Part shown: piece by piece, positions 1 through 7,519 of the stretch
Numbering within the stretch: the first letter of the stretch is position 1
Layout of the letters: every line of letters starts with the position of its first letter
Source of the DNA: Demequina activiva
GTDB lineage: Bacteria > Actinomycetota > Actinomycetes > Actinomycetales > Demequinaceae
Assembly (NCBI RefSeq): GCF_016862815.1
Contig: NZ_BONR01000004.1
Location: 1-64,000, forward strand
Reading direction: 5' to 3'
Length of the DNA: 64,000 nt
Translations under genes and position numbers: made by a program
Notes under the pieces: model-generated
Seen by the model: the letters and a program-made list of their open reading frames with translations, nothing else
Database searches by the model: none
Told to the model about the DNA's origin: nothing

Positions 1-131
1 TCACGGCGGGCGCTGCGCCCGCCGTGATCATCAACCTGCCGGGATCGGAGTCCGGTGCGCGCGATGCGATGGACGTGCTGCTGCCGCTGCTGCCTCACCT
101 GGTCGCCCAGGTCGATGGAGCGGACCACTGA
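1..131 (+). CDS. mogA: MogA/MoaB-type molybdopterin adenylyltransferase, C-terminal end only
   Basis: Only the last 42 codons are present; the frame is open from base 3 and ends with TGA at 129-131. The translated end contains a VIINLPGSESGARDAM stretch followed by LLPLLPHL, the characteristic C-terminal part of MogA/MoaB proteins, which adenylylate molybdopterin before molybdate insertion by MoeA. The stop overlaps the ATG of moaE by one base, so this is the upstream gene of the moaE-moaA operon. The active-site region lies outside the window, so MogA cannot be separated from MoaB or from a CinA-like paralogue by sequence alone; the neighbours make the molybdenum cofactor role likely. Confidence 0.8.
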   Translation, partial: TAGAAPAVIINLPGSESGARDAMDVLLPLLPHLVAQVDGADH

Positions 132-550
132 TGGCGGTCGCCATCGCGCGCATCGACGCGCAGCCCTTGAGCGCGGACGCGCACATCGACGCCGTGACCA
201 GCGCACGCGACGGCGCGGTCGCGACGTTCATCGGTCAGGTGCGCGACCACGATCCCTCGGTGGAGGGCGCGGTCACGCACCTCGAGTACTCGGCGCACCC
301 GGATGCCGAGGCGACTCTCGCGCGGATCGCGGCCGAGGTCGCCGAGGGAGACGTGACGGTCGCGGTGACGCACAGGATCGGCCTGCTCTCCGTGGGCGAC
401 GCCGCGATCATCGCCGCCGCCGCGGCGCCGCATCGAGCCGAGGCCTTCGAGGCGTGCCGCGCCGTGGTGGAGCGGGTCAAGGCGGAGGTGCCCATCTGGA
501 AGCGCGAGGTGCTCGCCGACGGTTCGCACACCTGGGTGGGAGTGTCATGA
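131..550 (+). CDS. moaE: Molybdopterin synthase catalytic subunit MoaE
   Basis: 139 residues, the usual MoaE length. MoaE with sulfur-carrying MoaD converts cyclic pyranopterin monophosphate to molybdopterin in the cytoplasm. Family motifs are visible in order: FIGQVRDH (33-40), LEYSAH (51-56), the HR pair at 81-82, HRAEAF (101-106), Lys117 and PIWKRE (121-126, Lys124), the lysines corresponding to the active-site region. The ATG at 131 overlaps the mogA stop by one base and the gene ends in a 4-base ATGA overlap with moaA. Its partner moaD is not here but in the opposing operon at 4809-5045. Confidence 0.95.
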   Translation: MAVAIARIDAQPLSADAHIDAVTSARDGAVATFIGQVRDHDPSVEGAVTHLEYSAHPDAEATLARIAAEVAEGDVTVAVTHRIGLLSVGDAAIIAAAAAPHRAEAFEACRAVVERVKAEVPIWKREVLADGSHTWVGVS

Positions 551-1557
551 GCGCGACCCGCCACCCGGGGCTGACGGACAGGTTCGGACGCGAGCATCGC
601 GACCTGCGCATCTCGCTCACGGACCGCTGCTCGTTGCGCTGCACGTACTGCATGCCGGCGGAGGGCGTGCCGTGGCTGCAGCGCGAGACCATGCTCTCGA
701 CGGACGAGATGGTGCGCATCGCCCGCGTCGCGGTCGAGATGGGCGTCGACGAGATCCGGCTGACGGGTGGCGAGCCGCTGCTGCGCGCGGACGTGGTCGA
801 CGTGGTCGCCCGCCTCGCGAGTCTCGAGGGGCCGGGAGGACGACCTGAGCTGTCGCTGACCACGAACGCGCTGCGGCTGCCGGCACTCGCCTCGCAGTTG
901 CGCGACGCGGGGCTCGAGCGCGTCAACATCTCGCTCGACACCCTGGATCGCGCGCGCTTCCACGAGCTGACGCGTCGCGACAAGCTGGTCGAGACGCTCG
1001 CAGGCATCGCCGCCGCCGACGCCGCGGGACTGTCCCCCATCAAGATCAACGCCGTCGCGATGCGCGGGGTCAACGACGACGAGATCGTCGACCTCACGCA
1101 GTTCTGCGTGGACCACGGCTACCAGATGCGCTTCATCGAGCAGATGCCTCTGGACGCGGGCCACACGTGGGATCGACAGGAGATGGTGACAGGCGAGGAG
1201 ATCCTCGCGCAGCTGACCGAGCACTGGACCCTCACCGAACGAGGCGACCGCGGCGCCGCCCCTGCGCAGGTGTGGGACATCGAGGGCACGGATGCGTCGG
1301 TGGGCGTGATCGCGTCCGTCACCCGGCCGTTCTGCGGGACGTGCGACCGTGTGCGCCTGACGGCCGACGGCCAGCTGCGAGCGTGCCTGTTCGCGCGTCA
1401 GGAGTCCGACCTGCGCGCCCTGATGCGCGGGGGCGCCGATGACGCCGCGCTCGCCGACGCGGTCGCCGCGTGTCTCCAGCTCAAGCAGCCGGGCCATGAC
1501 ATCGACGATCCGAGCTTCCTGCAGCCGGACAGGCCGATGAGCGCCATCGGAGGTTGA
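547..1557 (+). CDS. moaA: GTP 3',8-cyclase MoaA (radical SAM, first step of Moco synthesis)
   Basis: 336 residues. MoaA uses S-adenosylmethionine radical chemistry to convert GTP to 3',8-cyclo-GTP, which MoaC turns into cPMP. The N-terminal 4Fe-4S motif is C28-x3-C32-x2-C35 (CSLRCTYC), followed by GGEP at 74-77 for SAM binding. The second, C-terminal cluster ligands are C263, C266 and C280. The protein ends in Gly-Gly, as functional MoaA proteins do. The ATG at 547 overlaps the moaE stop in ATGA; a longer in-frame extension upstream lies inside moaE and is not coding. moaC is in the convergent operon. Confidence 0.96.
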   Translation: MSATRHPGLTDRFGREHRDLRISLTDRCSLRCTYCMPAEGVPWLQRETMLSTDEMVRIARVAVEMGVDEIRLTGGEPLLRADVVDVVARLASLEGPGGRPELSLTTNALRLPALASQLRDAGLERVNISLDTLDRARFHELTRRDKLVETLAGIAAADAAGLSPIKINAVAMRGVNDDEIVDLTQFCVDHGYQMRFIEQMPLDAGHTWDRQEMVTGEEILAQLTEHWTLTERGDRGAAPAQVWDIEGTDASVGVIASVTRPFCGTCDRVRLTADGQLRACLFARQESDLRALMRGGADDAALADAVAACLQLKQPGHDIDDPSFLQPDRPMSAIGG

Positions 1558-1568
1558 CAGCGACGACT

Positions 1569-1611
1569 CCGCAGATGCGGCGCTAAAATGACTTCTATGC
1601 CGCATCTGCGA
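1569..1611. promoter_or_regulatory. Twin 12-bp palindromes flanking a -10 box of the HTH-TOBE/mod operon
   Basis: Two near-identical palindromic sites flank the start of the next gene: CCGCAGATGCGG (1569-1580, arms CCGCA/TGCGG) and CCGCATCTGCGA (1600-1611, one mismatch). Bases 1570-1581 and 1599-1610 are also perfect reverse complements. Site centres are 31 bp apart, about three helical turns. Between them lies TAAAAT (1584-1589), a good -10, 7 nt before ATG 1597. The layout suggests an autoregulatory operator; the second site is inside the first codons. The only TTGACA nearby (1554-1559) is 24 bp from the -10, too far for a standard promoter. Confidence 0.6.
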
Positions 1612-2001
1612 ATCTCCGAGGCTGCGAGTCTGGTGGGGGTGTCAGACGACACCGTCCGCCGCTGGATCGATGCCGAGTCCATCGCCACCGTCCCCGACGC
1701 GGCGGGTCGCGCGCTCGTGAGCGGCGAGGACGTCGCGCGCTTCGCGCAGCAGCGCTCTCACGCCGCCACGGATGGCTCCGGCGTCGCACGCTCGGCGCGC
1801 AATCAGTTCGTGGGCCTCGTCACGACCGTGACGTCAGACGCCGTGATGAGCCAGGTCGAGCTGCAATGCGGACCGCACCGGGTGGTGTCGCTCATGAGCA
1901 CCGAGGCGGTGCGCGACCTGCGCCTCGAGCCCGGCACGGTCGCCACCGCCGTGGTCAAGGCGACCACGGTGATCGTGGAGCGTGCGCGGGAGACCACGTG
2001 A
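1597..2001 (+). CDS. MerR/excisionase-type HTH protein with C-terminal TOBE (molybdate-binding) domain
   Basis: 134 residues from ATG 1597 (an ATG at 1588 would overlap the -10 box). Residues 3-26 form an excisionase/MerR-like helix-turn-helix (LRISEAASLVGVSDDTVRRW); residues about 67-131 form a single Mop/TOBE domain of the kind that binds molybdate or tungstate. This is the small actinobacterial counterpart of ModE, so a molybdate-sensing regulator of modABC is the likely job, although a molybdate storage role cannot be excluded. It overlaps modA by 4 bases (GTGA). Paired palindromes at its own start suggest autoregulation. Binding specificity is inference. Confidence 0.8.
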   Translation: MPHLRISEAASLVGVSDDTVRRWIDAESIATVPDAAGRALVSGEDVARFAQQRSHAATDGSGVARSARNQFVGLVTTVTSDAVMSQVELQCGPHRVVSLMSTEAVRDLRLEPGTVATAVVKATTVIVERARETT

Positions 2002-2738
2002 GCCGTGCGGCAGCCGCCGTCGCGGCGGCGGCCGTGGCCGTGGGGCTCACCGGATGCGCGAGCGCCGATGCGCGCCACGAGCTCACGGTCTACGCGGCGG
2101 CATCGCTCACGGAGCCGTTCGGGGAGCTCGAGGCCGGCTTCGAGGCCGCACACCCGGACGTCGAGGTGACAGTCGTGCACGGCGGCTCGTCGAGCCTTGC
2201 AGCGCAGATCCTCGAGGGCGCCCCGGCGGACGTCTTCGCGTCCGCGGACGAGGCTCAGATGCGCGTCGCCGCACCCGAGATCTCAGGCGAGCCTGTCGTG
2301 TTCGCGACCAACACGCTCACGATCGCGGTGCCTCGTGGCAACCCCGCCGGCATCGCGGGCCTCGACGACCTCGCCGACGGGAGCGTGGTGAGCGTGATCT
2401 GCGCCCCGCAGGTGCCCTGCGGGGCGGCGACGCTCACTCTCGCGCAGTCCGCAGGCCTCACGCTGCGTCCCGCGTCACAGGAGGGCTCCGTGACGGATGT
2501 GCTGGGCAAGGTCGCGACGGGCCAGGCCGATGCCGGGGTCGTGTACGCGACGGATGTCCTGCGTGAGCCAGCGGTCGCGGCCGTCGACATCGACGGCGCG
2601 CACGCCGTGATCAGCCGCTACCCCATCGCCACGACGGCGCGCGCGGAGGACAGCGCGCTCGCTGGGGCGTTCGTCGACTACGTCACCGGGCCGCACGGGC
2701 GGGCACTGCTCGCGGACGCAGGGTTCGGTGCTCCGTGA
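1998..2738 (+). CDS. modA: Molybdate ABC transporter substrate-binding lipoprotein ModA
   Basis: 246 residues from GTG 1998. The N-terminus is a short lipoprotein signal with lipobox LTGC, so Cys20 would be lipidated and the protein anchored outside the membrane. The mature part begins LTVYAAASLTEPF, the ModA signature, followed by HGGSSSLAAQI and GAPADVFASAD, the oxyanion-binding segments of ModA/WtpA proteins. It captures molybdate (or tungstate) for ModBC. Start and stop overlap both neighbours by 4 bases, so it is translated with the TOBE regulator and ModB. Confidence 0.94.
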   Translation: MSRAAAAVAAAAVAVGLTGCASADARHELTVYAAASLTEPFGELEAGFEAAHPDVEVTVVHGGSSSLAAQILEGAPADVFASADEAQMRVAAPEISGEPVVFATNTLTIAVPRGNPAGIAGLDDLADGSVVSVICAPQVPCGAATLTLAQSAGLTLRPASQEGSVTDVLGKVATGQADAGVVYATDVLREPAVAAVDIDGAHAVISRYPIATTARAEDSALAGAFVDYVTGPHGRALLADAGFGAP

Positions 2739-3517
2739 CGGGCGCGATGCCACGCTGGATGCTCCCGCTCGCGCTCGTGGGGGCCGCGCTCATCGCTGTT
2801 CCGCTGCTCGCGACGCTGCTGCGCCTGGACTGGTCGCGCGCCCCCCAGCTGCTGAGCTCCCCTGCTGCGCTGGACGCGCTTTCGCTCAGCCTGCGAACCG
2901 CCGCCGCCGCCACCATCCTGTGCGTGCTGCTCGGGGTGCCGCTGGGCTACGCGCTGGCGCAGTGGCGCTCACGCCTGCAGCCCACCGTGCGAGCGCTGAT
3001 CCTGGCTCCGCTCGTGCTCCCGCCCGTCGTGGGGGGCCTCGCGCTCCTGTACGCCTTCGGGCGCCGCGGGCTCCTGGGCGAGAGCCTGCACGCGCTCGGC
3101 ATCGAGATCGCCTTCTCGACCGCCGCAGTGGTGGTCGCTCAGACCTTCGTCGCGCTGCCCTTCATGGTGCTGGCGGTCGAGTCGTCGGTAGGCGCCCTCA
3201 CCGGTCATCACGAGTCGCTGTCCGCGACGCTGGGCGCGAGCCGCACCACCACGCTGCGGCACGTGACCCTGCCCGCGCTGCGCCCAGCCCTCATCACCGG
3301 CACCGTCCTGGTGTTCGCGCGGGCGCTCGGCGAGTTCGGCGCCACGCTCACGTTCGCGGGCTCGCTGCCCGGCGTGACGCGCACGCTGCCTCTCGAGATC
3401 TACCTCCAGCGCGAGAGCGACGCGGACGCCGCCGTCGCGCTCGCCGTGATGCTGGTGGCCCTCGCGGTCACCGTGGTGGCGCTCGCCTACCGTCCGCTGG
3501 CCAGGAGGGCGCCGTGA
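2735..3517 (+). CDS. modB: Molybdate ABC transporter permease ModB
   Basis: 260 residues from GTG 2735, strongly hydrophobic with about five to six membrane segments. The cytoplasmic EAA loop is clear near the C-terminal half (GASRTTTLRHVTLPALRPAL), followed by ARALGEFGATLTFAGS, typical of ModB. It forms the membrane channel that accepts molybdate from ModA. A GTGA overlap joins it to modA and another joins it to modC, which argues for strict co-translation of the transporter subunits. Confidence 0.94.
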   Translation: MTGAMPRWMLPLALVGAALIAVPLLATLLRLDWSRAPQLLSSPAALDALSLSLRTAAAATILCVLLGVPLGYALAQWRSRLQPTVRALILAPLVLPPVVGGLALLYAFGRRGLLGESLHALGIEIAFSTAAVVVAQTFVALPFMVLAVESSVGALTGHHESLSATLGASRTTTLRHVTLPALRPALITGTVLVFARALGEFGATLTFAGSLPGVTRTLPLEIYLQRESDADAAVALAVMLVALAVTVVALAYRPLARRAP

Positions 3518-4542
3518 GCCTCGACGCCCGCATCAGCGTTGACGAGCGCGGCGTCGACGCGGCGCTGACCGTCCCGCACGGCGAGACGCTCGCGCTGCTC
3601 GGACCCAATGGCTCCGGGAAGTCAACGGTGCTGGCCGCCATCGCCGGGACCCTGCGACCGCAGCGGGGACATGCGCGGCTGGACGAGCGCACTCTGCACG
3701 CGCTCGACCGAGACATGCCAGCGCAGTGGCGGCATCCGCGCGAACGACGCATCGGCCTGGTGACGCAGCGCGCGGACCTGTTCCCCGCGCTGCCCGTGAT
3801 CGACAACATCGCCTACGGACTGCGGGCGCGGGGGCTGTCGCGCGGTCACGCACGCGAGGAGGCACGGTCGTGGCTCGCGCGCGCGGACCTGCTGGGGCTG
3901 GCGGACCGCCGCCCGACCACACTGTCCGCGGGGCAGGCCCGCCGCGTGGCGATCGTGCGGGCGCTCGCGGCGCAACCCGACGCCCTCATGCTCGACGAGC
4001 CGTTCGCCGGCGTCGACGTCGAGGCGGCGCAGCAGTTGCGCGCGCTGGTGGCGGAGCAGACCCGGTCGATCACCACCGTGATCGCCACCCACGAGGTGCT
4101 CGACGCTCATCTGCTGGCGTCGCAGGTGGCGGTGCTGGCCGGCGGCGCCGTGGTGGAGGCGGGCTCCACCGCAACCGTGCTGACACGGCCGCGCACGGAG
4201 TTCGCCGCCGCGATGGCAGGACGGATCCTGCTGCGCGGCGAGGCGCAGGACGGCGCGCTCGTCACGCCCGACGGCGCGCGCCTGCCGGCGAATACCAGCG
4301 AGGTGGCTCGGGGCGCGAGCGCGCTCGTCGCCATCAGTCCTCTCGAGGTGCGCATCGCCACCGCGGGCCAGCGGGCAGACCTCACCGACACGGTGCGGCT
4401 GCTCGAGCCGCGCGGGGACCTGGTGCGCGTGACCGGCGCCACGCTCGCGGCGGACGTGGCGCCGCATCAGGCGGCAGGGCTGGCTGTGGGCGCAGACGTG
4501 GGCTGGCGCGTCACCGCTCCGCCGGTCGCCTACGCCGCATGA
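3514..4542 (+). CDS. modC: Molybdate ABC transporter ATPase ModC
   Basis: 342 residues from GTG 3514. Walker A GPNGSGKST at 30-38, Q-loop LVTQ at 82-85, signature LSAGQ at 137-141 (Ala instead of the usual Gly), Walker B LMLDEP at 158-163 and switch His193 are all present, so it should be an active ATPase. The region after about residue 285 (LLEPRGDLVRVTGATLA) fits a C-terminal TOBE domain that senses molybdate and inhibits transport. Last gene of the plus-strand operon; it ends 27 bp from the converging minus-strand operon with no obvious terminator hairpin between. Confidence 0.94.
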   Translation: MSLDARISVDERGVDAALTVPHGETLALLGPNGSGKSTVLAAIAGTLRPQRGHARLDERTLHALDRDMPAQWRHPRERRIGLVTQRADLFPALPVIDNIAYGLRARGLSRGHAREEARSWLARADLLGLADRRPTTLSAGQARRVAIVRALAAQPDALMLDEPFAGVDVEAAQQLRALVAEQTRSITTVIATHEVLDAHLLASQVAVLAGGAVVEAGSTATVLTRPRTEFAAAMAGRILLRGEAQDGALVTPDGARLPANTSEVARGASALVAISPLEVRIATAGQRADLTDTVRLLEPRGDLVRVTGATLAADVAPHQAAGLAVGADVGWRVTAPPVAYAA

Positions 4543-4569
4543 GCGCCCGGCATCACCGACCGCCACCAC

Positions 4570-4812
4570 TCACGGGTCGATGCCGATCGCGAGACGTGCC
4601 TCGTCGCCATCACGAGACACGGTCGCCTTGTGCGCGTCCTTGCGCACGAGCGTCCAGCCCTCCTCCTCGAGTCGCCGCACGGCATCCCGAAGCTCAAGGG
4701 CGGGGAAGGACGTCGAGGCCACGCTGATCGCGTCAGCGCTGCCCCCGCACGCTCCAGAGACGGAGCCCGAGAGCTCGAGGCGCTGCGGCCGGGCGGCACG
4801 CACGCACGTCAT
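4570..4812 (-). CDS. Small unknown protein, last gene of the nitrate/Moco operon
   Basis: 80 residues. I do not recognise the family. The ATG (4812) overlaps the moaD stop in ATGA, the arrangement seen through the rest of this operon, which is the main argument that it is a real gene. The N-terminal 35 residues are low in structure signals; the C-terminal half (ALELRDAVRRLEEEGWTLVR, then KATVSRDGDEARLAIGI) reads like a small alpha/beta domain with an amphipathic helix followed by two strands. It has no membrane segment. Whether it acts in molybdenum metabolism is only suggested by position. Confidence 0.55.
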   Translation of the reverse strand: MTCVRAARPQRLELSGSVSGACGGSADAISVASTSFPALELRDAVRRLEEEGWTLVRKDAHKATVSRDGDEARLAIGIDP

Positions 4813-5045
4813 CCGCCCGCGAAGGGAGGCAGCACGTCCACCAGCTGGCCGTCGAGCACATGATCATCGTCCACCCGGCGGCCACCCACGACGACTGCGC
4901 ACTGACGCAGCACGCGCTCCAGGCCCTCGCCGTGGCGATCCGCCAGCAGCGCACGCAGGTCGCCGACGGTGGCGGCGTCCACCTCGGTGGACTCGGTTCC
5001 AGCGGCCTCCGCGGCGGCGGCGAACAGCCGCACGGTCGCCGTCAT
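4809..5045 (-). CDS. moaD: Molybdopterin synthase sulfur carrier subunit MoaD
   Basis: 78 residues with a ubiquitin-like fold pattern (TVRLFAAAAEAAGT at the N-terminus, DVLPPFAGG at the end). The terminal Gly77-Gly78 is adenylylated by MoeB and then thiocarboxylated, giving the sulfur donor for MoaE. Start ATG 5045 overlaps the upstream gene in ATGA. Upstream in-frame codons lie inside that neighbour and are not needed. Its partner MoaE is encoded on the other strand at 131-550. Confidence 0.93.
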   Translation of the reverse strand: MTATVRLFAAAAEAAGTESTEVDAATVGDLRALLADRHGEGLERVLRQCAVVVGGRRVDDDHVLDGQLVDVLPPFAGG

Positions 5046-5296
5046 CCAGGCATCTCCTCGACCCAGGTGCGGGCGAGCTCGCTCGCCGTGGCCGAAGCCT
5101 CCTCCGCGCTCACGTCCCCTACGGCCACCGCGTAGCCGATGAGGAAGGTGGTCAGGGGCGCCGCCGGGCGTGCCACAGCGTGGGCGGCGTCGCGTGCGAC
5201 GTCGAGCAGCGCCTCCACGTCCACGGTCGCCGTGTCGATGCCGAGCTCGCCGGCGAGGGCCTCGACCCACGCCTCGAGCTGAGTGGTGGTGCTCAT
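5042..5296 (-). CDS. DUF6457-like small protein linked to MobA
   Basis: 84 residues: LEAWVEALAGELGIDTATVD, then LLDVARDAAHAVARPAAPLT and LIGYAVA. This resembles the DUF6457 domain found in actinobacteria beside, or fused to the C-terminus of, MobA-type guanylyltransferases. It looks all-helical, with no signal peptide or membrane span, and is acidic. Here it is a free-standing gene directly after mobA with an ATGA overlap, so a role as a MobA accessory or Moco chaperone is plausible but unproven. Family assignment is from memory of the pattern. Confidence 0.75.
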   Translation of the reverse strand: MSTTTQLEAWVEALAGELGIDTATVDVEALLDVARDAAHAVARPAAPLTTFLIGYAVAVGDVSAEEASATASELARTWVEEMPG

Positions 5297-5865
5297 GTCG
5301 ACTCCTCTCGCAGCACCCTCACATCGTCCCAGGTGTCCGCGTCTCGCGCGGCCTCACCCACGGGAACCTCTGTCATCCGCAGTGCGGACGTGAGGACGCG
5401 CATCGATGCGCCATGAGGATCGCCGACGCACCCGAGGGCACGCTGGAGGGCGACGCGCCCGTACACGGCCAGCAGGGGTTGGAACCGGCCGGAGGAGTCG
5501 ACGCCCCACGCGCCGTCAGCCACCGTCAGGCCGTTCACCGCCTTCGCCATCAGCGCGGGCGCCACGGACGCGGCCCGCGGCATGTCGCACGCGAGCACGA
5601 GCACCAGGTCCGCGTCATCGGGCAGGGCCGCGACGCCGGCTGCCAAGCCGGCCACCGGTCCCCCGCCGGGCGGATCCTCGCGAGTCCACAGCACCTCTTG
5701 CCGCCGTTCGTCTCGCGGCCCCACGACCACCACGTCGCGGCATCCGGCCGTCGCCTCCAGGGCACGGTCCAGCAAGGTCGAGTCGCCGATGGTCAGCGCC
5801 GCCTTGTCGACCCCGCCCAGCCTCGACCCCTCGCCGCCCGTGAGGATGATCGCATCGACGATCAT
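5293..5865 (-). CDS. mobA: Molybdenum cofactor guanylyltransferase MobA
   Basis: 190 residues. The N-terminus AIILTGGEGSRLGGVDK matches the LxGGxSxRxGxDK nucleotide-binding loop of MobA/MocA enzymes; LACDMPRA near residue 91 is the metal-binding DMP motif, and DPPGGGPVAGL at 64-74 is the conserved substrate loop. GTP use (MobA, giving bis-MGD) rather than CTP (MocA) fits the NasA nitrate reductase in the same operon. The start ATG 5865 sits in an ATGA overlap with moaC; the much longer upstream open frame lies inside moaC and is not coding. Confidence 0.88.
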   Translation of the reverse strand: MIVDAIILTGGEGSRLGGVDKAALTIGDSTLLDRALEATAGCRDVVVVGPRDERRQEVLWTREDPPGGGPVAGLAAGVAALPDDADLVLVLACDMPRAASVAPALMAKAVNGLTVADGAWGVDSSGRFQPLLAVYGRVALQRALGCVGDPHGASMRVLTSALRMTEVPVGEAARDADTWDDVRVLREEST

Positions 5866-6332
5866 GGGCGCGTCCAGGTGCCGGACTTTCCACCCTCTTT
5901 CGACAGCAGCCGCACCTCGCGAATCGACGTGGCCTTGTCGATGCCCTTGACCATGTCGACGACGTTGAGCGCCGCGACGGATGCCGCCGTGAGCGCCTCC
6001 ATCTCGACTCCGGTCCGGTCCGCGGTCGACGCGCGGGCAACGATGCGCACGCCCTCGTCCTCGACGCTCGCGTCGACGCTCACGCCGTGGACCCCGATCA
6101 CGTGCGCGAGCGGCAGCAGCTCGGGCGTGCGCTTGGCGGCGGCGATGCCCGCGATACGGGCCACGGCCAGCACGTCGCCCTTGGGCACCGACCCGTCGCG
6201 CAGCGCCGCGATCACCTCCGGGGCACACGCCACGAACGCCTCGGCCGTCGCCGTACGCACCGTGGGCTGCTTGTGCGTCACATCGACCATGCGCGCGTGG
6301 CCCGCGCCATCCAGGTGCGTGAACTCGCTCAT
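5862..6332 (-). CDS. moaC: Cyclic pyranopterin monophosphate synthase MoaC
   Basis: 156 residues, normal for MoaC. It acts with MoaA to make cPMP from 3',8-cyclo-GTP. The N-terminal HLDGAGHARMVDVTHKQPT segment, KGDVLAVARIAGI with Lys51 at the catalytic position, PLAHVIG around His77, TGVEMEALTAASVAALNVVDM and Lys129 in MVKGIDKAT are all canonical. The ATG at 6332 overlaps the moeA stop. A frame extending to 6653 runs through moeA and is ignored. Confidence 0.95.
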   Translation of the reverse strand: MSEFTHLDGAGHARMVDVTHKQPTVRTATAEAFVACAPEVIAALRDGSVPKGDVLAVARIAGIAAAKRTPELLPLAHVIGVHGVSVDASVEDEGVRIVARASTADRTGVEMEALTAASVAALNVVDMVKGIDKATSIREVRLLSKEGGKSGTWTRP

Positions 6333-7519
6333 CCGTCCCACCTCACGATCCTCACCGTAGCGCCCGGCTCCACCTGGTCGACGCCAGCGGCCACGTCCGC
6401 GAGCGCCTGGGCGCGGGCGAGGCTTGCGATCAGGTGCGAGCCCGAGCCGCCCGCGGTGGCAGGCGCCACGGTGCCACGCGACACGAACCGCACGGGCATG
6501 AACTGGCGGCGGCCCTGGGGCGTGCGCCAGCCTGACGCGGCGACGGCCGTCTCCCCTGCATCGGCCGTATCGAGGCCGCGCAGGCGGCGGATCATGGGCG
6601 CCACGATCACCGCGAAGCTCACGAGCACGCTGACAGGATTGCCGGGCAGGCACGCGATGGGCGTGCCCTCGAAGCGGCCTAGGCCCTGCGGCTTGCCCGG
6701 CTGCATCGCGACTGCCGAGAACTCGACGCCGCGATCCGCCAGCGCCGCCTTCACCACGTCATACGCGCCCACCGAGACTCCGCCGGTGGTGACGATCAGG
6801 TCCGCGTCCACGCCGCTCAGGCGCTCGAGCAGCTGCTCAGGCCGGTCGCCCACGCGCTCGAGGAGCACGGGCACCGCACCGGCCTCGCGCACCAGCCCCT
6901 CAAGCAGCACGGCGTTCGAGTCATGAATCTGTCCCGGACCCAACCGCGCGCCGGCATCCACGAGCTCGTCGCCGGTCGCGAGCACGGCGACGCGCGGCGC
7001 GCTCACCGTGGGGACCTGCGCCACTCCCACGGCCGCGAGCGCGGCGATCCTGGTCGCGGTGAGGACCTCACCGCGCGACAGGACCACGTCGCCCGGCAAC
7101 GCATCCTCGCCTGCACGACGCACGTGGCGCCCGGACTCGCTCGCCGCGAGCACGCTCACCGTGTCGAGGGCGCCGTCCGTGTGCTCGACGGGCACGATCG
7201 CGTCCGCGCCCACCGGCACAGGTGCCCCGGTCATGATCCGCCAGGCCGATGCGGGCGGCAAGGTCGCCGGCGCGGCGCCCGCCGCGCTCTCTCCGGCCAC
7301 TGGCAGGCGCACCGGGTGAGCCGCGGTGGCGCCGACCACCTCGGCAGCGCGCACGGCGTAGCCGTCCATCGCAGAGTTGTCGAAGGGCGGGCTGGGCACC
7401 TGTGCTTCCTGGTCGCTCGCCGCGACCGTGCCGAACGCCTCCCGCAGCGGCAGCGTCACGGGCGCAAGAGTCGAGACCAGCGCCGTCGCCTCAGCGACGT
7501 GCGCGTCGACCTCACGCAC
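6329..7519 (-). CDS. moeA: Molybdopterin molybdenumtransferase MoeA
   Basis: 396 residues from GTG 7519, which overlaps the moeB stop by 8 bases and gives the usual short MoeA N-terminus (REVDAHVAEATALV). MoeA inserts molybdate into adenylylated molybdopterin. Recognisable motifs are PPFDNSAMDGYAVR, MTGAPVPVGADAIVP, LATGDELV, TTGGVSVGAYD and LPGNPVSVLVSF, covering the linker, MoCF-like and C-terminal domains. A GTG at 7567 has a better placed GGGAGG and would add 16 residues; the family length favours 7519 but the longer start is possible. Confidence 0.93.
   Translation of the reverse strand: MREVDAHVAEATALVSTLAPVTLPLREAFGTVAASDQEAQVPSPPFDNSAMDGYAVRAAEVVGATAAHPVRLPVAGESAAGAAPATLPPASAWRIMTGAPVPVGADAIVPVEHTDGALDTVSVLAASESGRHVRRAGEDALPGDVVLSRGEVLTATRIAALAAVGVAQVPTVSAPRVAVLATGDELVDAGARLGPGQIHDSNAVLLEGLVREAGAVPVLLERVGDRPEQLLERLSGVDADLIVTTGGVSVGAYDVVKAALADRGVEFSAVAMQPGKPQGLGRFEGTPIACLPGNPVSVLVSFAVIVAPMIRRLRGLDTADAGETAVAASGWRTPQGRRQFMPVRFVSRGTVAPATAGGSGSHLIASLARAQALADVAAGVDQVEPGATVRIVRWDG

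Noticed and set aside
1554-1584. TTGACA at 1554-1559 as -35 for the HTH-TOBE promoter
   Set aside because: It is 24 bp from the TAAAAT -10, outside the normal spacing, and overlaps the moaA stop codon.
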